64,000 nucleotides of DNA from Brachionus rotundiformis (lineage: Eukaryota; Rotifera; Eurotatoria; Ploima; Brachionidae): positions 728,031-792,030 of the forward strand of contig JAESIW010000020.1 of the NCBI GenBank assembly GCA_016802295.1, given 5' to 3'. This document shows positions 9,175 to 18,986 of this stretch, piece after piece (position 1 is the stretch's first letter; each line of letters starts with the position of its first letter). The position numbers were made by a program, and so were the translations under genes. The notes below the pieces were generated by a model. The model searched no databases. It had not been told where the DNA came from and saw nothing but the letters and a program-made list of their open reading frames with translations.

Positions 9175-10371
9175 AAGCCAAAGATCGATTACAGAGGTTG
9201 TCAAAAACATGCAATTATTGCATGTCTGGAAGGGCATAATGTTTTTGTATTGATGCCCAGCGGTGGAGGGAAAAGTCTCATATCAAATGTCGTTTCAATG
9301 ATGTTAACTGGTACGTCATTAGTAATATGTCCATTGCATTCAATTATTGAGGACCAGTTAAGACATCTTGAACAATACCAAATACCAGCAGCACAATATG
9401 ATCCTGGAAAACCAAACAACAAGGATTTGTATTGTGGCCTTGTTTGTACGATTCCAAAGTACAAATTGGTTTATTTAACTCCTGAACAATTTGTCTCAGC
9501 ACCATTTAAACGAATAATCGAAATAATGGTACAAAATAACACATTGGACAGAATTGTGTTCGATGAGGCACATTGCATATACAAATGGGGTTACGACTTC
9601 AGAAGAAAATACCTTAATAGTGTTGAAACCATAAAAAGCTGTTGCAAAAATGTTAAGGTATTGTTCGTAACTGCAACAGCAACACCAGAGTGCAGAATGG
9701 GTATATTGGACATTTTGCAAATTAATCGAACTGATGTCAAGTATTTCCTGACCTCATTCGATAGACCCAATTTGAAGTTCGCGGTCAATCAGGTCACTAA
9801 CGTAACCGAACTTAACTACAGAATTTTTGACATTCTAAAAGGAGAATTCAAAGATAAATTGGGTATTATTTACTGCAATGGAAGAAAGGATTGTGACACG
9901 ATGGCAGGCATGCTCAATAAAGTAGTTGGTGTGAAGAGTAGTGCGTACCATTCCGGTATTCCGTCAGAGGAGAAAACAAAAGTGCTGAAATCTTTTGTAA
10001 ATGGCGAGATTACCGTAATTGTTGCCACTATTTCTTTTGGTATGGGTGTTAATGTCCCCAATGTCCGTTTTGTAATTCATCGCGGGATGCCCAAGTCACT
10101 AGATGGCTACTACCAAGAATGCGGCAGATCAGGTAGAGATGGCCATGTTGGTGATTGTCGTCTGTTTTGGTTCGCCAATGATTTCAAAATGTGGAAGCAG
10201 AGTATCATTGGTAGGACAGAATACACTGATCCAACTGATTCAAATTACGCCAAATCAGTTGAAATCGGGGTGAGAAGTTTGCAAGCAATGGACGACTATG
10301 TGCGAACAAACAGAAATCAGCAATCAAGAATTAAAGTAAATCTAGGGTTAGGGTTTCATGCACTTTTATAA
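9175..10371 (+). CDS. RecQ-family DNA helicase core, truncated
   Basis: The frame opens after a stop at 9172, so coding similarity starts before the first ATG (9253). YRGCQ at about 9190 is RecQ motif 0, followed by HNVFVLMPSGGGKS (Walker A), DEAHC (motif II), VTATATP (motif III), the FDRPNL loop, SFGMGVNVP (motif V) and QECGRSGRDG (motif VI). The protein then stops shortly into the RQC region; the Zn-binding and winged-helix domains are absent. The aromatic loop normally seen as S-x-W-GHDFRP reads YKWGYDFRRKY. RecQ proteins unwind DNA 3'-5' in recombination and repair. This copy has no start codon for motif 0 and ends at a ctagggttagggttt string, so it is probably a partial gene, an exon, or a transposon-captured fragment. 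All catalytic motifs seen are intact. Confidence 0.8.
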   Translation, partial: KPKIDYRGCQKHAIIACLEGHNVFVLMPSGGGKSLISNVVSMMLTGTSLVICPLHSIIEDQLRHLEQYQIPAAQYDPGKPNNKDLYCGLVCTIPKYKLVYLTPEQFVSAPFKRIIEIMVQNNTLDRIVFDEAHCIYKWGYDFRRKYLNSVETIKSCCKNVKVLFVTATATPECRMGILDILQINRTDVKYFLTSFDRPNLKFAVNQVTNVTELNYRIFDILKGEFKDKLGIIYCNGRKDCDTMAGMLNKVVGVKSSAYHSGIPSEEKTKVLKSFVNGEITVIVATISFGMGVNVPNVRFVIHRGMPKSLDGYYQECGRSGRDGHVGDCRLFWFANDFKMWKQSIIGRTEYTDPTDSNYAKSVEIGVRSLQAMDDYVRTNRNQQSRIKVNLGLGFHALL

Positions 10372-10539
10372 AAATTTTATTTTTATTTTTTCCAAATTTA
10401 ATTGAGATGACAAATGGCTTAGTAACTGCTAGAGACTTTGCCATTGTAGTTTTAAAACTTTTTAATTTTAAAAAATAAGTCAATTAACTGTAGCCTTTTT
10501 AATAAAATTTTAAAAATTAATCTTATAATATCTAGAAAT

Positions 10540-11460
10540 GAATTATTACTGGAGAAGATTAAGAAAGAGACTGTCACTGAATCAAAATCAAATAAATAAA
10601 CGAAATGATTTTTCAAAGAAATACAAGAATTTTTCATTGAGAAAATTAATCTTTTCAGATGAAACTCCAATTAAAATAAATCAGAGTTGGTGAATATTAC
10701 AACTAGCTTACTAGACACAGTAACTAGTTCACAGCAATCTCAATATTGTCGAGTCAAGGCCCTGTACTTCCCAAAAACCAAAAGTTTTGGGCTTTGGATT
10801 GTTGTGTTCTTTGTGCAATAGTCCGAACTGTCAAAAATGACAAAAATTGACTGTGGCCACTCAGTTTGCTCGAGCCACGAATTACCGGAAAGTTCTGAAC
10901 GTATTGATACTGTCGGTAAAATCGATAACATTCAAACAATATGGGCATTCAATGATGTGGTTGACTCTACAGCTGAATTTGAGGAAAATCATGACTATAA
11001 TGAAATCCTTTATTCAGCATTAAAGGTGCCTAAAAATTTGTGGCAATAGTTAATTAATTTAGAAAAATTGTATAAATAATTATGCTTTTTTTAAAGATAT
11101 TTAATACCAATTTAAATCAATACTCGTACGAAAATATTTTTTAAAATTATCTTTGTCCCTATTTACGAAGATAAAATTTATTCAGGTTCAGTATTTCTCA
11201 TACAGGACAATGAACCAAAACATAAATCGCGTAGATAAACAAAATTCTTAGAGGAAACAAATATAGTTTAAGTAAATTCCAAAAAAATTAAAAATTAAAC
11301 ATTGTTGAAATTTAAAAAGGTAAGAGTTCACCAAATTCTCCAGATTTTAATCCAATTAAACTTTTTTGGCATGAACTGATGGGCTTTGTAAGAAGAAAGT
11401 GAACAAGAACTTATAAGAGCAATAAGCTTTGAGATGAGTCTAACTCAAGAACAATCTAAA
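10540..11460 (+). pseudogene. Tc1-like transposase relic, interrupted
   Basis: About 10545-10685 retains a Tc1 segment ending in KLIFSDETPIKIN (first catalytic Asp, FSDE motif). About 11200-11235 retains QDNEPKHKSR, and about 11330-11400 retains SSPNSPDFNPIKLFWHEL. The order is correct for one transposase, but about 450 bases of unrelated sequence (10690-11150) separate the first and second parts, suggesting a later insertion. An open frame at 10837-11049 (70 aa, starting MTKIDCGHSVCSS) lies in that insert and is not recognised. Confidence 0.7.
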
Positions 11461-11485
11461 AAAAAAACAAAATAGATTCCAAAAA

Positions 11486-11635
11486 ACGAACGGTGGGAGA
11501 ACGGTTATTCGAACAATGTATGCAACGATTACCGGTCAGGATTGGTTTATGGAATGGGAAAGGGTCGGGTTGGTACTTCGAACGGTGATAAGAACGTATT
11601 GGGAACGGCGTATGGAACGGTTTTTTTTTTTTAAT
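11486..11635. repeat. GAACGG-repeat cluster
   Basis: A GC-richer island in which GAACGG or near copies recur at about 11488, 11499, 11580, 11592 (GAACGT), 11603 and 11615, with an inverted accgttc copy near 11670. Clustered short repeats of this kind are typical of subterminal transposase-binding regions, but no element boundary is visible. Confidence 0.4.
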
Positions 11636-11639
11636 TTTA

Positions 11640-12521
11640 AAATAATTTAGTAAAAATGAAGGCTTTTATACCGTTCAAAAAAAATAACACTTATAAACGA
11701 ATGTTAATTTTTTCGTTTCATTGCAAATAAAACTACTGTATATACATGTTTAAGGTGGTTATGCTTTATTAAAATTAGATTTTAAGTGAATTTATTACTC
11801 CAAGTCATACAGTAGTAAATATCAATAAACATTTAAAATCATACAGCAGTTCTTTATATTATTCAAAACTTAAATAAAAAAACCATAATATGACTCTAAA
11901 GATTCACAACGTGAATTACAAAACATAGCAAGATAGAAGTATCTTATTTTTTTAATTATTTTATTTTACTTTAATCACCTAAGAGGTGTTTTGAAAAGAA
12001 TAAAAAATAAATTTATCAAGAATATTTTTTTAATTGTTAAATTCTGCGATAAAGAAATTTTAAATTTTAAATAAATAGTTAAAATTGACAAAAACTTAAT
12101 TGACAAGTTTTTTAGAATAAATATTAAATATTTTAATCATATACTAATATCAAAAAAATTGTCTTTTCTTTTTTTCAAAAGTCAAACTTGATTTTACATT
12201 TTGCCGTTTTTTAGTACTTAGAAGAAATAAAATCGATTTCAGTCAAATTTTCAAATTTGAAGTCGACTGACAAAACTAGTGATAAGCTATAAGTCCACTG
12301 AATACAGCTGGCTAATGACGAAAGTCATTTGCAGCCAATGATTTGCATATTGATTAATTTTATGCTTTATTATCTTTCTGAGAGATAAAAATCAATTATT
12401 AATTAATTATTAATTAATTATTAATATGAAGAGGGTATTATTAATATTTTTAGAAAATTAAAACAAAATAATCAAAGTCAAAAAATTAGAATTTTATTTA
12501 ATATTTAATAAACTTTAGTCT
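11640..12521. other. AT-rich spacer
   Basis: No gene seen. Contains a short attaatta tandem tract at about 12394-12424. Confidence 0.55.
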
Positions 12522-13416
12522 TTATTTACCAATTATTCCCAAATTAATTAAATCTTGTAGATTTCCGAGCAATGAAGTCACTAGAAATTAATAATTAGAA
12601 AAATTTATTGAAAAAAAAATTTAAACTTACAAATGCATTGACCACCAAACATGGTATAATCTTCACAGCATATGACATGCTCTTCAGGGCATCCCACAGA
12701 GACAACTGGAACATTATAAGTTTCAATTTTGTATTGAATTGACATACTATAGAAAAAATTATTAAATTATTTATTACACTTTTTGCCAATGCTTTACTAA
12801 GTAACAGTTTCATAAATTGGTTTACTAATGCATGTTGGAAAAGTTGGCAATACTAGTTGTCCTGGGCTTGTAGTCGGTGGGCTTAAAGCTAAAAAAATTA
12901 ATAACAGTTAAATCGATTGAAAAATTTTAAATTATTTACTTGAGCTTGAATTTCCACATGGTTCATATCTTAAATTAATGTGTACAAAATTTCAAATGTT
13001 AATTAACCAAATATACAAACCCAATTATATGTTGGGTGGAAGCGATGGTGTTAAAGGAAACAACTCTGGTTCTTGTCTCATATGTTTCATTGCGGTTTGG
13101 CACAGCACAACAAAAGTGAGAAGCGTCTCTCTTTCTTAATTATCTTATAAAATTTTAATTTCTAAGAATTGTTCTAATTACTCTTCTTTAAGAGTCAAAG
13201 CGAGTTCTCTTAAATTTTGGTCTAAATTTTCCGGATCAGCGTTTTTTAGATAATTAAACAAGTCTTCAATTTGATGATCCTTCAATAAATTGAAAAAAAA
13301 ATATTTTATTAATATAAGAAATAATTATTAATCACTTTTGCCAAGCTTGGCATCAGCCATACAGGGGTGGATATGGCGATTAACACAAAAGCATAAATGG
13401 CTATATTTCTTAACAT
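12522..13416 (-). CDS. Small secreted cysteine-rich protein, seven exons
   Basis: Assembled by eye from seven short exons whose phases all agree: 13416-13336, 13279-13182, 13128-13021, 12968-12940, 12888-12798, 12746-12631 and 12580-12522, giving 193 aa. Exon 1 encodes a signal peptide (MLRNIAIYAFVLIAISTPVW). Then comes an acidic propeptide-like helix (DHQIEDLFNYLKNADPENL) and cysteine motifs HFCCAVPNR and YEPCG. A Ser/Thr/Pro linker follows, and then SVGCPEEHVICCEDYTMFGG. The family is not recognised; the CC pairs suggest a disulfide-rich secreted factor. Introns are mostly about 50 bases. The last donor is ambiguous: GTAAGT at 12630 gives the 193-aa product, while a weaker GTTTAA four bases later would end ...CICNDFIARKS. 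The third acceptor also has an alternative (13134). A TTTTAG acceptor-like site lies 4 bases before the ATG. Confidence 0.75.
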
Positions 13417-13914
13417 TTTACTAAAATCAAATAATTATATCAAAAAATGGTGCTATTTTTATAAATAAAAATTTTAACATTTGGCAATCAATGTTAAAAT
13501 TCTCTTAAATATTAAAAGTTTGCATTAACATCTGAGATAAGTAGATAAGTTATAAAATTTGAAAATATTTTTTGCCTAATTACCCAAATTAGGTTTATAA
13601 ATAAAGTTTAAGAAACGTAAAAATTAAATTAAATTAAATTGATATTAAATTTGTCTATGGTGATCTTGATTGATTATAAATTCCAAATTTCTTTTTATTT
13701 TTTCTTGAAAAAAAGCTTATTTGTTGGCTATTTTTAAAAATTTTATTCCATTTGGCATTTATTTGACCATTTTTATCTTCTAAAAATTATATCATATCAT
13801 AAATTAATTTTTTTTTGATTTTGCTAAATAATATCCCAAGTTGGATATTAAATTGTTCGGTTACATGATCAAGAATTATCACGGAATATTTTGCCAATTC
13901 TAAATTCATTAAGA
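13417..13914. other. AT-rich spacer
   Basis: No feature seen beyond homopolymers. Includes the upstream region of the secreted cysteine-rich gene. Confidence 0.5.
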
Positions 13915-14440
13915 AGTTTCAACTTGTCTGATTGGGAAATAGTGGATAGCGATGTACCTCAAAGACCTAAATATGTATGTAAATGACCTGCTAGAATTAT
14001 TCCAAAAACCATGTTTGTCCAATGGAGATTAATTGAAACTGATTGGTATTTCTGGTAATCCAAAATTAACAATTTAAAAATAAGACAGTGACTTAAATTT
14101 ATTAACTAATTGGTCTAAGATATGGTCAACTGAATTAAACATCTCTAATTTTAAGGCAATGTACTATGGCAAATGGGACACATGAATTCAATTTTATAAT
14201 AGAAGAGAGATCTAGAGATAATATTCAATTTAGGATAGCAGCAATTAAAGCTAATAAGGTATTAGGTCAGGTTAAAGAACATTCTCTCAGACACACAAAC
14301 AGTATTACCACTATACAAAGCCTGAGTAAGGCCTCACCTTGAGTTGGCTATCATTATGAGGTCTACTTCCGCCAAGGCTGATATTCAAACTCTCGAAAAA
14401 GTTCAAAGAAGAGCTACCAAGTTGATCAAACCTGTAAAAA
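13915..14440 (+). pseudogene. Non-LTR reverse transcriptase relic
   Basis: Scattered plus-strand blocks, in different frames, fit the C-terminal RT region of CR1-like LINEs: IKANKVLGQVKEHS at about 14250, and LELAIIMRSTSAKADIQTLEKVQ...RATKLIKP at about 14340-14440. The latter is the 'RPHLEYA...LEKVQRRATKLI' landmark. Frameshifts and stops are numerous. Confidence 0.75.
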
Positions 14441-16435
14441 AACATTTCTTTATAAAGATTAGAGGATCGTAGAGTAAGAGGTGACTTGATTAAATGTTTA
14501 AAATAAAACACAGTTTTAATAATATCAATTTGGTAAATGGTATTAAGGCTCATTGAATTTGAATAGGCCAAATAAAAAAAACTTGTCCACGAAATCAATA
14601 AAAAAAGACCACATAAATACAATTTTTGACCAATACAGTCATTAATACTGCAATTATTCAATAATTTATCAAACAAAAACCTTTCGATAGCATAAAATTA
14701 ATAAACAAGGTCTTTGAATTAATTGTTGTAGATTCTTTAAAGTCTTCCGGAATTTTAAAGATTAAAGTTAAATTTGTTTCAAATTTTTATTACAAAGATA
14801 ATACATGTAATTAGTTTGCTTCAAGTTTTATTTTCATTATTGAACAATTAAAAAGATAACAAAAAAAACAAAATCTTAAGCAATAAATTAAATATTGCTG
14901 AAGTTCACATAATTAATTTTGGGATTAGACAAAATTAAATGACATAAAGTACCTAAAAGAAGATAATTAAACACTAGAGTCACAATACTTCTTTTTTTTG
15001 TCTGTTAGAATTTTTTTTGTAGTGTTGCACTAACGAATTTTAAGCTTTGTATTCATCTTCCTAATATTAAATGATGGATATTTTCATTTAAAATTTCTAG
15101 AAAAAGATTCATTATCTTTTTCGTATAAATCGATTAATCAGCAGATCCAAAAAAATTTTAGGTTAAAAAAAAACTGTATGAGGGTTAGAGGTTTCGAGTT
15201 TTTTTTAAACTTTTTTATTGTGTCTCTCTTTATTTAAGCATATTCATATTCGAAGAGCTTACAACCCTCCAACGTTGAGAATCTTCATCCTCATAATCCT
15301 TTCCGCACTCGGCATAAATTCGCTGCTGTTGATGTGACTTATATGGTTATAACTGTCAATTCATTAAGAGTTCTTTACCTTTACCTGCTAAACAAAATAC
15401 AAACTCAGCCGCTATAACCAATGGAGGATAGGAGACCAACAAACGAAACGTTTTCTTTGTCTAACTCTTAATATCTTTCATAATATTTAAGTATAATTAT
15501 ATTCCAGATACCATAGATATCTATGGTATAGATACCATAGATAGGGTTTATAATATTGGATTAACAAATTTTAATTTGTTTTGCTGTTTTCGAGGTAAGA
15601 TCAGAAGAGTTCGGTAGAAACAAAAAATTATTTTTTCCCAATACAGTGCCAGCTTGAGTCTCCTTTCAGTTATTAATCAAATCAATTACATAAGAGCGTA
15701 TAATTGGTTTTACAAAAAAATTTGGATACTTTTAACTTAGTGAAACTGTCTAAAAAATATCGTTTTTTTCATTTTCAAAAATTGTATGGAAACGCCTTAC
15801 ATATGTTAAAAACTTAGCTAAATGCATCTTAATCCTTTCATTTAATTAAAGAAATAAATAAATAAATTATTTTTTAAGTTAATAAAAGTTCAGATTTTTA
15901 ATTTTAGCTTCGAAATTTTTGTCAATTCATTCAATTTTTTTGTATTCAAATTTTTTCTCTTCTAAAAAGTTTAATCTCTCAGCTTACTTCTTTTGGGCGA
16001 ATACGAATGAAGAAGTTGAGGCTCCATTGTATGATAAATTTGATTTCTCTATTTCTGAACATTATTCATAAATTTCCTGAAATTCAAAAGTCTTATTAAC
16101 TATTATTATTAGTCTTAATACGTATTAAAAGCAATAATTGAAATTTACTGGTCTTAACTGCATTTTCACAAAATAGAAACTTGTGACGTATCTCTTAATG
16201 AATAATGTTTTAAATATAAATAATCGATCAAGTTAAGATTTAATTAGCGATAGTGATTCAAATAGGTGCTTAACTAATAAAATAATCAATGTTCAAACAA
16301 AAATTGTTAAACAATCTTGACACTGATTTTCAGAATTAATCAATTTTTTAAATTTTAATATGAGTCATGGGAATGTAATATCTAAATAACTTAACAGACA
16401 AATGGTAGTAGTTTTCATATAATAATTTTTTATTT
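14441..16435. other. Gene-poor spacer with one GC-richer island
   Basis: Mostly AT-rich. An island at 15240-15430 has a plus-strand frame open for about 58 codons (YSYSKSLQPSNVENLH...), unidentified and without a start, perhaps a mobile-element relic. A 22-base perfect palindrome (ataccatagat and its complement) sits at 15508-15529 with a further half copy just after. A 121-codon minus frame at 14311-14676 overlaps the LINE relic and is not credible. Confidence 0.5.
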
Positions 16436-16439
16436 ATTA

Positions 16440-16625
16440 TTATTTATCTTAGCTCTTTCAGCATCTCTCTTTCCTTGGAGTGTCCAAAATAATGCAACTC
16501 TAAGAATTCTGTCTGTTGACATCCTCAGTACATGACCAAGCCGATTAAGTGATTTCTGCTTATAATGTCTAGCTAGGTCCTTTGATTATTGAAGCTGAAC
16601 AGCTGCAAGGACCAGATATATTTTC
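16440..16625 (-). pseudogene. LINE C-terminal fragment
   Basis: The minus strand reads KQKSLNRLGHVLRMSTDRIL followed by RVALFWTLQGKRDAERA. This is the 'RWLGHVLRM.DDR...A..W...GKR..GRP' tail seen in many LINE ORF2 proteins. It is very short and lies within AT-rich sequence. Confidence 0.7.
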
Positions 16626-18986
16626 AAATTAAATTTTAAGTTAAATACCAATAGTGTGTTCAGAATGTGGTGGATTTTATGGGAACGAGTAATTCAATTC
16701 TATAAATAATCATCAAGAATTTTAATTTTAATTTTGATAATTTGGCATCTAATTTTTGTCCATGAGCATATGCAGAATGTTTTTAAATAGCAATTAAATC
16801 ACTATTAAAATATTTGGCCATAAAAGCGGATGTGTGTAAAAAGTTTACAACATAGTTATAAAATCAAATTTAATTGGTTTAGTCATGCTAATTAGAGTTA
16901 AAAGATTCTTTTAATGGTGTAACGAACATTGCTTAACAAATTTAAATTACATAAGTCCATTTGTTATGCCCCAAAAGAGATAATATAAACAAAAATTGGT
17001 GATATATCGGCCGGGTATAATCAAAATATCAAAATAGATCTCTCTGTTGCACAGTGTGCATGTAATTAAATCTAATTGTTTGATTTAAACCCAAGGGCAA
17101 TTTTTGTTTATGCTGTTAAAAAATACAAATTTATTTTTTTTATTTATTTTCTAGTTTTACACGTTTTATAGGTGTTTGCTTAGATAAGAAATTCTATTTT
17201 AGATAGTCAATGAGAAAATTTGTTTCCTTGTTAGTTAAGTTAAGAAAACATTCACCTGAGAATTGTTAATAAGTTTTCTCAGCAAGACACAAATGGCTAA
17301 TCATGCAGCTATAAAACCATAATAAAGCGTAAAATTAACTCAATTAGATTTTAAAGAAATTAGATATTTTTTATCTTGATTTTAAACTGAAAAAAAAACC
17401 AAGTTTATATCAAGCTAGAATTATTTCCAAGAGGTTTTAAATGATGACCAGTTAAGTGTGTCGGTTTCAAGTGCTTCTAAATTCCAATTGATAAGATAAG
17501 TGGCCAAAACGGCTATTTTATATTCGCGCAAAAAATTTTGATTTTTTTATCATCAAATAAAGTTCTCATGCTGACTTAAATTAGTAATATAAATAATTAT
17601 TTTTATTACACAACATTTGGCTGATTAAAGCCGACCAAATCCGATTTTTTCACGAAAATCGGTCCAAAAGTTCAGGCCCATTTTATCTCCAAAATCTCAT
17701 TGAAATACTGTATTTGTTTGTAATATGATAGATTTAACATTTTAAGTCATTCGACCAGGATTTTGGTAAAAACTAGTAATTAGTTATAAATTTTGCTTCC
17801 GTCAAACGGTTATAAATAAATAAACATCTCTAATTGAGTACTTTTTTAGTGTTATTTTAAGGACAGAATTTAAAATAAAAATAGCCATCATGATTTTAAT
17901 CTAATGATTTTATCTTTTTTTTTATCACAACTTTGATTTACAAATATTGATTAACAAATTTTTTGTTTAGTACAAATCCGGAAATTTAAGTAAACAATTT
18001 GAAAAAAATACTATTTAAATAAAAAATTTTTGTTTAATTTTACAATTGTTAAGTTAGTTGTGCAATACATTTTATAAATGGTTTAAATTGTCCATTTAAT
18101 TTACCAAAAGCTGACTATTTCCAAGGCTATTTTTTAAAAAGATAAATTAAACATATTTATCTATTAATATTTAAAATTTTAATTTTTTTCTTCCAATTTA
18201 TTTATTTATTTTTTAAGCTTGAAAATATGTCTCAGAGGATACAAAATTCTCTTAGGTCCACTAATATTTAAAATAGCTATTAGAAAATAGATATATTTAA
18301 CAATTAATAAATTAATTGATCAATATTTAAGTTTTAGTTTAGAATAGAACATTTTTTATGTGTCTTCTTTTGTTAAGTTTTGATAGAGATTGTACCACTA
18401 GAGCTCTATAAATTAAAATTTTCTAGACTTAATTTTATTCGAAGCATTACACTAAGTGTTAATACTCAGATAAAATTCGGATCTAACTCATCTTAAATTT
18501 AATATTCAAGATTTTTTTAATGAATATATAAACTTGTGAGGGGTAGTTAGTTATTCTATTATCATGATTCTAATTGTGATACAATGTGTTACAAATAATT
18601 TTTATATTTTTCAAAAATCACCTTTTTGAGGTCGAGTCACATTTAAAAAATTATAATTTTCCCTCTATATTTGTTGATATTAAAAACAAAAAATTAAAAA
18701 GATAATTTTGTTAGATCAATTGAACCATTGGGAAAATTTTTATCAATATTTAGCTGAGAATGGTCGAAGCTTGCTACCCATCTACTAGTTTAAAAATTCC
18801 TATTTTTCCAGTCAAGTGCTTTGATATTTACTTTTGCGTGCAAAATGAAAAATAATATATTTAAAAATAAAAATTTGAATTGGCCTATATTTTTTTTATT
18901 TATGTATAGATAGAAAATTTCTTAGCGAGCACATTTTCACTAAATTTCGGAATTAAATTAAGTATTTTTAATTTTTTAGACAAAAA
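16626..18986. other. AT-rich spacer upstream of cyclin E
   Basis: No gene seen. A short GC-richer patch at about 17615-17690 with ccgaccaaatccg/gaaaatcggtcc resembles the ends of the unnamed repeat at 4.9 and 25.2 kb. Regulatory sites cannot be defended. Confidence 0.5.

Noticed and set aside
10338..10356. TTAGGG-like string, possible internal telomere repeat.
   Set aside because: Only about two units; too short to call an interstitial telomere. Kept only as a curious boundary of the RecQ fragment.
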